A stretch of 9,616 bases of DNA from Bacteroidia bacterium (lineage in GTDB: Bacteria > Bacteroidota > Bacteroidia > JABDFU01). Under the pieces are notes generated by a model, which was given only the letters and a program-made list of their open reading frames with translations, made no database searches and was not told the origin of the DNA. This document shows positions 1 through 7,129 of this stretch, one piece after another (the stretch's first letter is position 1; the number at the start of each line of letters is the position of its first letter). The stretch spans positions 1 to 9,616 of the forward strand of contig JADLGT010000372.1 of the NCBI GenBank assembly GCA_020849195.1, given 5' to 3'. The position numbers were made by a program, and so were the translations under genes.

Positions 1-138
1 GCTAAAAAGGATGCCCACTTGCGTAAGCAGGGACTACAACGACTGGAAAAAAGTTTAAGGTCAGGCAAACTGACCAAACAAAAAATCAATAACCGAGGAT
101 ATAACAAGTATCTGAAAATAAAGAATGTTTTCAACTAA
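1..138 (+). CDS. Transposase C-terminal fragment, IS1634/IS4-like (partial, probably decayed)
   Basis: This reading frame is open from the left edge and ends at TAA 136-138, giving 45 residues. It is basic and contains a GLQRLEKSLRSGKLTK stretch followed by INNRGYNKYLK, which I recognise as a segment of IS1634/IS4-type DDE transposases common in Bacteroidetes. In those proteins the segment is normally followed by roughly a hundred more residues carrying the last catalytic glutamate. Here the frame stops after YLKIKNVFN, and I see no continuation in the other two forward frames. I infer a truncated or decayed insertion-sequence remnant. The start lies outside the window. No terminal inverted repeat or target-site duplication could be assigned downstream. 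The family call rests on recalled motif similarity only. Confidence 0.55.
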   Translation, partial: AKKDAHLRKQGLQRLEKSLRSGKLTKQKINNRGYNKYLKIKNVFN

Positions 139-230
139 ACTAACAAAGTCTTTGTCTTCTGTCCTAAGACTGCAACTAATAAATGCTTTTGGTCTATACG
201 TCATGTTTTCTGTCTTGATATTGCCTGCAA

Positions 231-2321
231 CTATTTAATAACACTCCCGTTATTGCTGTTTTGTTTTGTAGGCGAAACAAACGAAAGTTCTCCGTTCGAA
301 TTTTCTGCCATCAGTATCATTCCTTGAGATGTAATTCCTTTAATGGTACGTGGAGCCAGGTTTACCAACAGACTTACTTTTTGCCCAATTATATTTTCCG
401 GATTGTAAAACCCTGCTATGCCCGACACAACGGTGCGCCGGTCGATGCCTGTATCAATTGTAAGTTTCAAAAGTTTGTCTGTTTTAGGAACGCGCTCGGC
501 TTCTACTATGGTTCCTACACGTATGTCCATCTTCGAAAAATCGTCGAATGTAATATCAGGCTTAGGTTGTTGTAAGGCAGCCTGAGCATCGGCGGCAGGT
601 TGTGGCATTTGCGAGTCGTTCATTTTTTTTGAGTCAATTAGTTTTTGTATTTGCTTTTCTATTTCAATATCTTCTATTTTATCGTATAACAATTCGGCTT
701 TGCCCAACTTATGTCCGGGCTTCAATAAATCGGTGCGGTTGGTGTCGCTCCATTTTAAATTGTGTAAGTTAAGCAGGGTCGAAAGTTTTTTCGCGCTGTG
801 TGGCAAAAAAGGTTCCATAAGCACAGTTAAATTAGCCGCTATTTGCAGCGAAATATTCATAACTGTACGCACGCGGGCATCATTAGTTGATGCCATTTTC
901 CATGGCTCGTTATCGGCTAAATATTTATTTCCGGCACGGGCCATATTCATCAATTCAGCAAGCGCTTCGCGAAAGCGAAAGGCATCGAGCGAGCTGCTAA
1001 TTTTTTTCGGAAATTGTAGTATCTCATCAAGCAACGCTAAATCGTTATTAGTTAAAGTATCTGCTTCCGGAACAATTCCATTGTAATATTTTTCTGTAAG
1101 CACCAAGGTCCGGTTCACAAAATTACCGAGTATCGCCACCAACTCGTTGTTATTTTTTGCCTGAAAATCTTTCCACGTAAAATCGTTGTCTTTTGTTTCG
1201 GGCGCATTCGAACACAATACATAACGTAACACATCTTGTTTGTTTTTAAAATCAATTAGGTATTCGTGCAGCCAAACAGCCCAATTGCGCGAGGTTGAAA
1301 TTTTATCTCCTTCTAAATTCAAAAATTCGTTGGCGGGCACATTGTCGGGCAATATATAATTACCATGCGCCATAAGCATTGCAGGAAAAATGATGCAGTG
1401 AAAAACAATATTATCTTTTCCGATAAAATGAACCAGCCGGGTTTCTTTGTCCTTCCAATACAATGTCCAATCCAATGTTTTTGACTGTGGATTCGATTTT
1501 CTTTTTTCTTCAACTAATTCTTTGGTAGCCGAAATATATCCTATTGGCGCATCAAACCACACATACAACACTTTCCCTTCGGCTCCTTCAACAGGAACTT
1601 TTACACCCCAGTCTAAATCGCGGGTCATGGCGCGGGCTTGCAACCCTTGGTTCAGCCACGATTTACATTGTCCATAAACATTTGTTTTCCAGTCTTTGTG
1701 CGTTTCAATGTAGCGCTCAATATCGGGCTGCATTTTGTCTAAGGGCAAAAACCAATTTTTTGTTTTTTTCAAAACAGGTTTTTCTCCCGACAGAGTTGAT
1801 CGTGGATTAATAAGTTCGGTGGGACTTAGCGAAGTTCCGCATTTTTCGCATTGATCGCCGTAGGCATTTTCGTTACCGCACTTGGGGCAAGTGCCTACAA
1901 TGTATCTATCGGCCAAAAACTGCTTGGCTTTTTCATCGTAATATTGCTCGGTTACCTCTTCTCTAAAAATTTGTTTTGCGTACAGCGTTTTAAAAAAGTC
2001 TGAAGCCGTTTCGTGGTGCACCTTTCCGGACGTACGTGAATAGATGTCGAACGAAATTCCGAAATCAGAAAACGTATCGCCCATTAGTTTATGGTATTTA
2101 TCAACTACCTGCTGAGGTGTAATGCCTTCCTTTTTTGCTTTTATTGTAATAGGAACTCCGTGTTCATCCGACCCGCAAATAAAAATAACATCATCGCCCT
2201 TAAGGCGCAGGTAGCGCACATAAATGTCGGCCGGCAGATAACATCCGGCCAAATGGCCAATATGTAAGGGACCATTGGCGTAGGGCAGAGCTGCGGTTAC
2301 TGTATGGCGTTTATAATTCAA
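231..2321 (-). CDS. metG: Methionyl-tRNA synthetase with C-terminal tRNA-binding domain
   Basis: This cytoplasmic enzyme charges tRNA-Met with methionine using ATP, for both initiation and elongation. The 696-residue product has the class I HIGH motif at residues 20-23, a zinc knuckle with Cys145, Cys148, Cys158 and Cys161, the WFDAPIGY motif near 255-262, and a KMSKS-type loop KISTS at 340-344 in the Bacteroidetes form. An anticodon-binding helical region follows, then a fused EMAPII/Trbp111-like tRNA-binding domain from about 592 to the end ([24 protein letters not shown]). Length and order match complete MetG2-type enzymes. The start is unusual: residue 1 is encoded by TTG (2319-2321). In-frame TAA lies only three codons upstream, and no ATG occurs between it and the essential [11 protein letters not shown] region, so TTG appears obligatory unless the read has an error. 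A candidate promoter lies about 115 bp upstream. The next gene is divergent, so metG is probably transcribed alone. Confidence 0.97.
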   Translation of the reverse strand: MNYKRHTVTAALPYANGPLHIGHLAGCYLPADIYVRYLRLKGDDVIFICGSDEHGVPITIKAKKEGITPQQVVDKYHKLMGDTFSDFGISFDIYSRTSGKVHHETASDFFKTLYAKQIFREEVTEQYYDEKAKQFLADRYIVGTCPKCGNENAYGDQCEKCGTSLSPTELINPRSTLSGEKPVLKKTKNWFLPLDKMQPDIERYIETHKDWKTNVYGQCKSWLNQGLQARAMTRDLDWGVKVPVEGAEGKVLYVWFDAPIGYISATKELVEEKRKSNPQSKTLDWTLYWKDKETRLVHFIGKDNIVFHCIIFPAMLMAHGNYILPDNVPANEFLNLEGDKISTSRNWAVWLHEYLIDFKNKQDVLRYVLCSNAPETKDNDFTWKDFQAKNNNELVAILGNFVNRTLVLTEKYYNGIVPEADTLTNNDLALLDEILQFPKKISSSLDAFRFREALAELMNMARAGNKYLADNEPWKMASTNDARVRTVMNISLQIAANLTVLMEPFLPHSAKKLSTLLNLHNLKWSDTNRTDLLKPGHKLGKAELLYDKIEDIEIEKQIQKLIDSKKMNDSQMPQPAADAQAALQQPKPDITFDDFSKMDIRVGTIVEAERVPKTDKLLKLTIDTGIDRRTVVSGIAGFYNPENIIGQKVSLLVNLAPRTIKGITSQGMILMAENSNGELSFVSPTKQNSNNGSVIK

Positions 2322-2434
2322 TGCGTGTAATTAAAAATTAAAAATAGTTTAATTAAATAAACAGAAACTTTAGTATTGTTTAAAAATCCTTAAGGTTCAA
2401 ATGCCGAACTTCAAAGCGTTATTGTAAATTGCAG

Positions 2435-2442
2435 CAAAGATA
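2435..2442 (-). promoter_or_regulatory. Candidate -7 promoter element for metG (TATCTTTG)
   Basis: On the minus strand the octamer reads TATCTTTG and is followed by C, a perfect match to the Bacteroidetes housekeeping-sigma -7 consensus TAnnTTTG. It would place the metG transcript start near 2430 and give a leader of roughly 110 nt. I see no convincing -33 TTTG at about 20 bp spacing, so the call rests on the -7 octamer and its position in a divergent intergenic region. Confidence 0.45.
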
Positions 2443-2466
2443 CAAATTGAAGCCCATCTATAAATT

Positions 2467-3360
2467 ATGATTACCCCTCCATATCTTAAAAAAGGCGATA
2501 AAATTTCTGTTGTAGCGCCGGCCGGGAAAATTACTGCCGAAGCAATAAAGCCGGCACTCGACTTATTTCATCAATGGGGATTAGAAGTAGAATTAGGAAA
2601 AAATATTTTTAAAACCTGTAATCAGTTTGCGGGAACTGACGAGGAACGAATTGCCGATTTGCAATACGCTTTGAACGACACTTCGGTAAAATTAATTATT
2701 TGTGCGCGTGGCGGGTACGGCACAATGCGTATTATTGACAAGCTTGATTTTAAAACATTTTGTAAATACCCAAAGTGGATAGCAGGATTCAGCGATATAA
2801 CCGTTTTACATTCGCACATCAATAAAAATTTTGGTGTCGAAACACTTCACTCCGTTATGCCCGGTTCATTTCACAAAAATGCCGATGCCACAGAAACTTT
2901 GCGTAAAGCACTTTTTAATTTTCCCTTGTCGCATTCTGTCAGCGTTAACCCATTGAACAGAATTGGCAAAACTGAAGCCGAACTAACCGGCGGCAATCTG
3001 TCGTTATTGTATGCGCTGAATGCAAGTTGTTCTGCAATTGACACAAATGGGAAAATATTATTTATAGAAGATATAAATGAATACCTCTACCACATCGACA
3101 GAATGATGTTGAATTTAAAACGATCGGGGATGTTAAATAACCTTGCAGGGCTTATTGTTGGCGGTATGACAGAAATGAAAGACAGCCCAACTCCCTTTGG
3201 AAAAACAGCGGAAGAAATAATTCGAGAAGCCGTTGATGAGCACAACTATCCTGTTTGTTTTAATTTCCCGGCAGGACATATAGAAAAAAACCTCGCCCTG
3301 GTTTTTGGTCGGAAGGCGAGGTTTGTAGTAACCGGCAGTGAAGTTACAGTCGGATTTTAA
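2467..3360 (+). CDS. LD-carboxypeptidase, peptidase family S66 (LdcA/MccF-like)
   Basis: The 297-residue protein is a serine peptidase of family S66. Its best-known members, LdcA, remove the terminal D-Ala from L,D-linked tetrapeptides during cytoplasmic murein recycling; related MccF enzymes inactivate microcin C. Visible motifs are the N-terminal GDKISVVAPAG, the RGGYGTMRI loop at 81-89, the nucleophile motif GFSDIT with Ser109, a GGNLSLL motif at 175-181, the FIEDINEYLYHIDR segment with Glu201, and GHIEKNLALVFG with His271. These fit the Ser-Glu-His triad of the family. No signal peptide is seen, consistent with a cytosolic enzyme. Length is typical for the family. ATG 2467 is the first start and leads straight into the conserved PPYLKKGD beginning. 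The gene is divergent from metG; a weak -7-like TAGTATTG lies at 2371-2378. Which substrate class it acts on cannot be settled from sequence alone, so I give no symbol. Confidence 0.93.
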   Translation: MITPPYLKKGDKISVVAPAGKITAEAIKPALDLFHQWGLEVELGKNIFKTCNQFAGTDEERIADLQYALNDTSVKLIICARGGYGTMRIIDKLDFKTFCKYPKWIAGFSDITVLHSHINKNFGVETLHSVMPGSFHKNADATETLRKALFNFPLSHSVSVNPLNRIGKTEAELTGGNLSLLYALNASCSAIDTNGKILFIEDINEYLYHIDRMMLNLKRSGMLNNLAGLIVGGMTEMKDSPTPFGKTAEEIIREAVDEHNYPVCFNFPAGHIEKNLALVFGRKARFVVTGSEVTVGF

Positions 3361-3372
3361 TTTATTTTTACA

Positions 3373-3405
3373 AAACCAATTGTAAAATCTTGGTTTAATT
3401 TTTTT
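3373..3405. terminator. Possible terminator between convergent genes
   Basis: An AAACCAA arm (3373-3379) pairs with TTGGTTT (3390-3396) across a 10-base loop. On the plus strand it is followed by AA and a run of seven T, so it could terminate the LD-carboxypeptidase transcript 13 bp after its stop. The right arm overlaps the TAA stop codon (3395-3397) of the convergent gene. The stem has only two G-C pairs, so it would be weak. Confidence 0.4.
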
Positions 3406-4045
3406 CAAACTTGTGATAGTCTTTGGGTATGTCGAACATCTCGGTATCAATAGCTTTCTTTTCTATTTTATCCACTTCTAATCTGCCTACCTCTTTACCG
3501 GTTTCGTCAGTTTGAATAGACAAGTAGGGGAATCCGTCGCCGGCTTCTTTACCCAACAATAAAAAGTAACTCGACTGTTTGTCTTTTCTATTGAGCAAGC
3601 GCAACATTTTTACAAAAAAATCATATTTCGATCCGCCTATATAATATTTAATAGTGGTTTTTTCTTCGACGTTAGATACAATAATTTCTTTGCAATTAAT
3701 TCCTTGTAACGATTTTGAGGTTTTGGTATTTTTAATTTCAGGTTTACCGCCAACAGCAACCGGAGCACCGGGTTTCTGATCCATATACAGTTTTCGGTCG
3801 TGGCTTAGCGACATCATTGTTCCTGCTGCAAGATCAATAAGAAAAGTTCCTTCTATTTTTTTTGATTGCGAGCCAATTTCGTCAATACGAATCTTGTTTC
3901 CTTTTACGTAATAAATGTATTTAGTAGTATCTGTTGCGCTCTTTTTTTTGAACTCAATAGTTCCTTCAAACTGTGCAAACGAGACAGAAGCAAAACCTGC
4001 AACTGCAAGTAATACGATAATTAATTTGTGGCTTAAGTTTTTCAT
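3395..4045 (-). CDS. Exported DUF4412-like protein of unknown function
   Basis: The product is 216 residues when started at ATG 4043-4045. This start gives a classic Sec signal peptide: MKNLSHK, a hydrophobic stretch LIIVLLAVAGFASVSF, and a likely type I cleavage after AQ-like residues near position 25. A longer frame from 4090 adds 15 residues that would spoil the signal peptide and would begin upstream of the candidate promoter, so I reject it. The mature part is beta-rich and polar (FEGTIEFKKK, YYVKGNKIRIDEIG, MMSLSHDRKLYMDQKPG, LQGINCKEIIV), ending in FDIPKDYHKFEKN. This pattern matches the DUF4412 family of periplasmic or surface Bacteroidetes proteins, whose fold resembles lipoprotein-carrier beta sheets; the role is unknown. 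There is no lipobox cysteine, so it is probably soluble in the periplasm or secreted. A single mature cysteine occurs in GINCKEI. The gene stands alone between two plus-strand genes. Confidence 0.85.
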   Translation of the reverse strand: MKNLSHKLIIVLLAVAGFASVSFAQFEGTIEFKKKSATDTTKYIYYVKGNKIRIDEIGSQSKKIEGTFLIDLAAGTMMSLSHDRKLYMDQKPGAPVAVGGKPEIKNTKTSKSLQGINCKEIIVSNVEEKTTIKYYIGGSKYDFFVKMLRLLNRKDKQSSYFLLLGKEAGDGFPYLSIQTDETGKEVGRLEVDKIEKKAIDTEMFDIPKDYHKFEKN

Positions 4046-4064
4046 AATTAGTGGTTTAGTTATA

Positions 4065-4072
4065 CGAAAATA
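4065..4072 (-). promoter_or_regulatory. Weak -7-like element upstream of the DUF4412-like gene
   Basis: On the minus strand the octamer reads TATTTTCG, one mismatch from TAnnTTTG. A TTG (4095-4097) lies 22 bp upstream as a possible -33 element. It would give a leader of roughly 15 nt before the signal-peptide start at 4045, which supports that start over the upstream ATG at 4090. Confidence 0.28.
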
Positions 4073-4159
4073 GTAAATTTTATTTAACAATATTCAAGTA
4101 CCGTGCCAAATGAAAATAAATAGTTAGCAAGGGTCAAAGTATTTCGCTAGTAATTCAAC

Positions 4160-4167
4160 TATATTCG
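4160..4167 (+). promoter_or_regulatory. Weak -7-like element immediately before yraN
   Basis: TATATTCG differs from TAnnTTTG at one base and ends five bases before the ATG at 4173. If used, transcription would begin at or beside the start codon, giving a leaderless or nearly leaderless message. The layout matches the stronger element in front of the next gene, which is the main reason to list it. Confidence 0.28.
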
Positions 4168-4172
4168 CTGCC

Positions 4173-4532
4173 ATGTCAAAGAAAACAGGTGATAAAGGAG
4201 AAAAGATTGCAGCCACTTATTTGAATAAAAAAGGATATTCTATTTTACATACAAATTGGCGCTATCAACACCTGGAACTCGATATTGTTGCGAAAAAAGA
4301 CGACCTACTTATTGTTGTTGAAGTGAAATCGGGAAACAGCGTTGATTTTGGCGATCCACACGAATGGGTAACTCGCAAAAAACAAAAACGCGTAATCAAT
4401 GCCGCCGATGCCTATGTAACCGAGTATAATATTGAAACCGAAACTCGTTTTGATGTAGTGGCCATTCTGTTTACATCGGGAACAGCACCCCAAGTAACAC
4501 ACATTGAAGATGCGTTTTCTCCCATCGGATAG
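4173..4532 (+). CDS. yraN: YraN / UPF0102 family nuclease-fold protein
   Basis: The 119-residue protein fits UPF0102 (YraN), a small family with a restriction-endonuclease-like PD-(D/E)XK fold whose cellular role is not established. The N-terminal GDKGEKIAATYL motif (residues 6-17), the GYSILHTNWR strand (21-30), ELDIVA with Glu35 and Asp37, and VVEVKSG with Glu50 and Lys52 reproduce the predicted metal-binding and catalytic pattern. A lysine-rich helix (RKKQKRVINAADAY) and RFDVVAI (92-98) follow, as in other members. Length is typical. No signal peptide or membrane segment is present, so it should be cytoplasmic. It lies 23 bp upstream of the pseudouridine synthase gene on the same strand, so the two may be co-transcribed, although the second has its own -7 element. 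The start ATG 4173 precedes the first conserved motif directly. Confidence 0.92.
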   Translation: MSKKTGDKGEKIAATYLNKKGYSILHTNWRYQHLELDIVAKKDDLLIVVEVKSGNSVDFGDPHEWVTRKKQKRVINAADAYVTEYNIETETRFDVVAILFTSGTAPQVTHIEDAFSPIG

Positions 4533-4543
4533 CTTATATTAAC

Positions 4544-4551
4544 TACCTTTG
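4544..4551 (+). promoter_or_regulatory. -7 promoter element almost on the rluB-like start codon (TACCTTTG)
   Basis: TACCTTTG followed by CG is a perfect TAnnTTTG match in the 23-bp gap after yraN. It ends four bases before ATG 4556, so transcription would start at or within a base or two of the A of ATG. I see no good -33 element 19-21 bp upstream, where the sequence is still the end of yraN. Confidence 0.5.
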
Positions 4552-4555
4552 CGTT

Positions 4556-5791
4556 ATGCGCAGATTTGATAAAAAACATCCGAATAAAAGAAGGAATGGT
4601 GCTAATCGTAGCCGTCCTGAGGAAAGAGCATTTGGGAAACCATCCCGTGAAAATTTCCGACGTTCATCAGACAAAAAAAAATTTAACCCAAATAAAGATC
4701 TCGATCACGGGCAAGCCGGTTATTCGGAACGCAAAAGAGAAAATTTATTAGCGGATAAACGTAAACAATTTGGAAAACCATCCCGTGAAAATTTCCGACG
4801 TTCGTCAGACAAAAAAAAATTTAACCCAAATAAAGATCTCGATCACGGACAAGCCGGTTATTCGGAACGCAAAAGAGAAAATTTATTGGCTGATAAACGT
4901 AAGTCATTTGGAAAGCCATCCAATAAATTTCGAAGCGCAAAACCTTCAAATGAAGATAGCGCCCATCAAAGAAAAGATTGGGACGAAAGAACTCCATTCA
5001 GAAAACAATCAAATAAAAAACGGTATAAAGCAAGCTATAAAAAACTTACTCATCAAAACGAAATACGTACCGACGGATTGACCCGTTTAAATAAATATAT
5101 TGCCAATGCAGGTATTTGTAGCCGGCGCGAAGCCGATGAGCTGATACGTGCAGGAGCCGTTAGCGTGAACGGAAAAGTAATTACTGAAATGGGATATAAA
5201 GTAAAGCCCGATGATGTAATTAATTATGGAGGCGAAACACTTCGTACAGAAAAAAAGGTTTATGTGCTGCTGAATAAACCAAAAGATTTTATTACAACTC
5301 TCGACGACCCGGGTAATCGTAAAACAGTATTCGACCTTGTACGCAACGCTTGTAAAGAGCGCGTTTATCCCGTTGGTCGGCTTGATCGTAATACCACCGG
5401 TGTTCTGCTGCTTACTAACGATGGAGATCTTACCAAAAAATTAACACATCCAAAACACGGTATAAAAAAAGTGTACCATGTTACGCTAGATAAGCCGCTA
5501 TCTTCAACCGACTTGGCCGAAATTGCAAACAAAGGTGTTCTGCTCGACGATGGTCTGATTTTACCTGATGCCATAAATTATGCAGGCGATGGCGCAGGTA
5601 AAAAAGAAATAGGCATTGAAATACATAGTGGCCGCAACCGTATTGTTCGCAGGTTGTTCGAGCACTTTGGCTATACCGTTGTAAAGCTCGATCGCGTAGT
5701 GTTTGCCGGGCTTACCAAAAAAGAACTTTCGCGCGGGCGTTGGCGCTTACTAAGTGAAAAAGAAGTTTCGTTTTTGAAAATGCTGGGGTAG
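4556..5791 (+). CDS. RsuA/RluB-family pseudouridine synthase with repetitive basic N-terminal extension
   Basis: The protein (411 residues) isomerises a specific uridine of ribosomal RNA to pseudouridine. Residues 1-172 form a very basic, probably disordered extension rich in Lys, Arg, Asn and Ser, containing two 46-residue tandem repeats beginning FGKPSRENFRR (residues 26-71 and 72-117) and the start of a third (118-122). The folded part begins near 174 with an S4 RNA-binding domain (TRLNKYIANAGICSRREADELI, G..SVNGK), followed by the synthase domain: KPKDFITT, the catalytic motif YPVGRLDRNTTG with Asp277, LTNDGDL, and the late GRNRIVRRLFEHFGY motif (359-373). The catalytic half is complete. 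Order and length resemble RluB (23S rRNA U2605 in E. coli), but RsuA and RluE share this layout, so the target is not certain. Basic extensions before RluB-like enzymes are usual in Bacteroidetes, probably aiding rRNA contact. ATG 4556 is the first start after yraN and sits right behind a -7 element. Two A9 tracts (4673-4681, 4811-4819) occur in the repeats. Confidence 0.93.
   Translation: MRRFDKKHPNKRRNGANRSRPEERAFGKPSRENFRRSSDKKKFNPNKDLDHGQAGYSERKRENLLADKRKQFGKPSRENFRRSSDKKKFNPNKDLDHGQAGYSERKRENLLADKRKSFGKPSNKFRSAKPSNEDSAHQRKDWDERTPFRKQSNKKRYKASYKKLTHQNEIRTDGLTRLNKYIANAGICSRREADELIRAGAVSVNGKVITEMGYKVKPDDVINYGGETLRTEKKVYVLLNKPKDFITTLDDPGNRKTVFDLVRNACKERVYPVGRLDRNTTGVLLLTNDGDLTKKLTHPKHGIKKVYHVTLDKPLSSTDLAEIANKGVLLDDGLILPDAINYAGDGAGKKEIGIEIHSGRNRIVRRLFEHFGYTVVKLDRVVFAGLTKKELSRGRWRLLSEKEVSFLKMLG
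4631..4925 (+). repeat. 138-bp in-frame tandem repeat, two full copies plus a partial third
   Basis: Copy 1 spans 4631-4768, copy 2 spans 4769-4906, and the first 19 bases or so of a third begin at 4907. The period is exactly 138 bp, or 46 codons. Reading the copies codon by codon I count eight differing bases: six are third-position silent changes (Gly, Ser, Gly, Leu, Ala and Lys codons) and two fall in the last codon, where Gln becomes Ser. The body of the 46-residue unit is therefore identical in both copies at the protein level. The units are rich in Lys, Arg, Asn, Asp and Ser and predicted to be disordered. Confidence 0.95.
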
Positions 5792-5886
5792 GCTTGTGCC
5801 TGAATTGTAAATTAGAAGTTAGCATAGTGCGTCAGTGGCGAAAACGAAATTTCAATTCTATACGTTCGGCTCAAGCAAGCGATTAA

Positions 5887-6978
5887 TCAGTTGGTTGACG
5901 TTTGAATTTTTTCAACTGCAAATTGTACTCCATATCCCGTTACAATTTCAATAATTTTCATATTGACGTCTTGTCGTGTTTTAAGATAAATGTCGTTGTC
6001 ATTTCCGGTCACAAAATACAACACATGTATATTTATTGCGGTAAGACCAAGGTTGTATAACGTTACTCTTGTTGCCAAATGGTTAGTCGTAGAATATTCA
6101 TTAATTCCTTTTTCGATGTCAGCAATAATTTTTTTGATGTTGTCCGGCGATGTGTTGTAGCTAAGGCTAATTGAAAATGACACTCTCCTTTCGGTACGTA
6201 GTGAAAGGTTGTCTAACACTTCATCCACAAGTTTTTTATTCGGCACAGTTACAAAACTTTTTTCGCCGGTACGTATGCGTGTGCTCCTGAAACCTATTCG
6301 CTCAACAGTACCCTCTATTGAATCGGCTTTAATAGTGTCGCCAATTGTAAATGGCTTATCAAAAAATATAGTAAAAGATCCCAGTAAGTTTTCGATTGAT
6401 TCTTTTGCAGCAAGTGCAACTGCCAAGCCCCCTATACCCAATCCGGCAATAAGCGAAGTAATGTTAAGGTGATAAATAGTGCCTAGCATAAAGAATAACG
6501 AAAAAATTACAACAATTACTTTTATGACTTCTTTCATAAAAGGAATAAGTTGGCTGTGATTACCGTTTCCCTCGCGTATTGCTTTATGAGTAAAAGTTAG
6601 CGCCCAAAAGTCTATTAGACGTAATACAATCCATGTTAAAGCAAGCGCCAAACTCGTTAAGAAGAATCGGCGAATAACCATCCGCACACCAAAATGCTCC
6701 TTTGGAGCCAAATGCCACTCTACAGGGAAGTCGAGCCAATCACAAGCAAAATAAAAGGTAATAATCAGCACCAAAAGTTCAACCGGCTTTTTAAGCAAAT
6801 TAAACAAATGGTTGTTGCCCAATCCGGACGAATATTTTTTTATAACCCGATAGACGAATGAGCTTATCCCTCGCGATAGTAAACGTTTTAATACAATACC
6901 GGCTACTACAATACCGGCAAACCAATAGTAATGCTCAATGGTATTGCCTAAAAATGTTTGTCCTAAAACCTCTTGCAT
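5887..6978 (-). CDS. MscS-family mechanosensitive ion channel
   Basis: This integral inner-membrane protein would open under membrane tension to release solutes during hypo-osmotic shock. With the start at ATG 6976-6978 it has 363 residues. Hydrophobic segments are seen near 17-34, 66-80, 104-128 and 150-169, followed by the pore-lining helix 172-192 with the Gly/Ala-rich motif GLGIGGLAVALAAKESIENLLGS, and the MscS beta-domain signature IFFDKPFTIGDTI (204-216), EGTVERIGFRSTRIRT and VPNKKLVDEVLDNLS. A mixed alpha/beta C-terminal domain closes the protein, as in MscS (286 residues in E. coli); the extra length is the longer N-terminal membrane part, typical of YnaI/MscM-like members. An in-frame ATG at 7032 would add 18 residues, but it lies upstream of the promoter-like octamer at 7011-7018, so I prefer 6978. 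The gene converges with the pseudouridine synthase gene, with 95 bp between them, and stands alone. Confidence 0.94.
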   Translation of the reverse strand: MQEVLGQTFLGNTIEHYYWFAGIVVAGIVLKRLLSRGISSFVYRVIKKYSSGLGNNHLFNLLKKPVELLVLIITFYFACDWLDFPVEWHLAPKEHFGVRMVIRRFFLTSLALALTWIVLRLIDFWALTFTHKAIREGNGNHSQLIPFMKEVIKVIVVIFSLFFMLGTIYHLNITSLIAGLGIGGLAVALAAKESIENLLGSFTIFFDKPFTIGDTIKADSIEGTVERIGFRSTRIRTGEKSFVTVPNKKLVDEVLDNLSLRTERRVSFSISLSYNTSPDNIKKIIADIEKGINEYSTTNHLATRVTLYNLGLTAINIHVLYFVTGNDNDIYLKTRQDVNMKIIEIVTGYGVQFAVEKIQTSTN

Positions 6979-7010
6979 GAATATTTCTTTATATATTAGT
7001 TTCGTTAAAA

Positions 7011-7018
7011 CAAAAGTA
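7011..7018 (-). promoter_or_regulatory. Candidate -7 promoter element for the MscS-family gene (TACTTTTG)
   Basis: On the minus strand the octamer is TACTTTTG, a full TAnnTTTG match. It predicts a transcript start near 7006 and a leader of about 28 nt before ATG 6978. A CTTTG occurs about 24 bp further upstream, longer than the usual -33 spacing. The position argues against the upstream ATG at 7032 being the translation start. Confidence 0.45.
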
Positions 7019-7129
7019 GGGTTATATTGCAATAAAATAATTCAAAGCAAAATTTTTGTTTTACATTCTTTTTTTTGAAATTCGTATTCGTAAAACAAAC
7101 ATCATTACTAACCGGAAAACAGTAAACGG

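Noticed and set aside
147..171. Small hairpin AGTCTT/AAGACT behind metG as a terminator or IS end.
   Set aside because: The six-base stem is AT-rich with a 13-base loop and no T tract on the minus strand; it cannot be told from chance.
261..1810. Several open frames of 60-130 codons on the plus strand opposite metG.
   Set aside because: They are antisense shadows of a strongly conserved gene and show no protein-like features of their own.
2330..2360. Very AT-rich stretch with a TTTAATTAAA palindrome between metG and the LD-carboxypeptidase gene.
   Set aside because: AT-rich palindromes of this size are expected in Bacteroidetes intergenic DNA, and nothing ties it to a regulator or origin.
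4046..4090. Upstream ATG at 4090 for the DUF4412-like gene.
   Set aside because: The extra 15 residues would precede a textbook signal peptide beginning at 4045, and a promoter-like element lies between the two starts.
4566..5081. Two long open frames (4566-4751 and 4770-5081) in another forward frame inside the pseudouridine synthase extension.
   Set aside because: They arise from the Lys/Asn-rich repeats reading without stops in a second frame; they duplicate with the repeat, have no recognisable features, and the overlapping frame encodes the real enzyme.
6979..7032. Upstream ATG at 7032 that would lengthen the MscS-family protein by 18 residues.
   Set aside because: It lies upstream of the full-consensus -7 octamer at 7011-7018, and the added residues are not part of the conserved protein.
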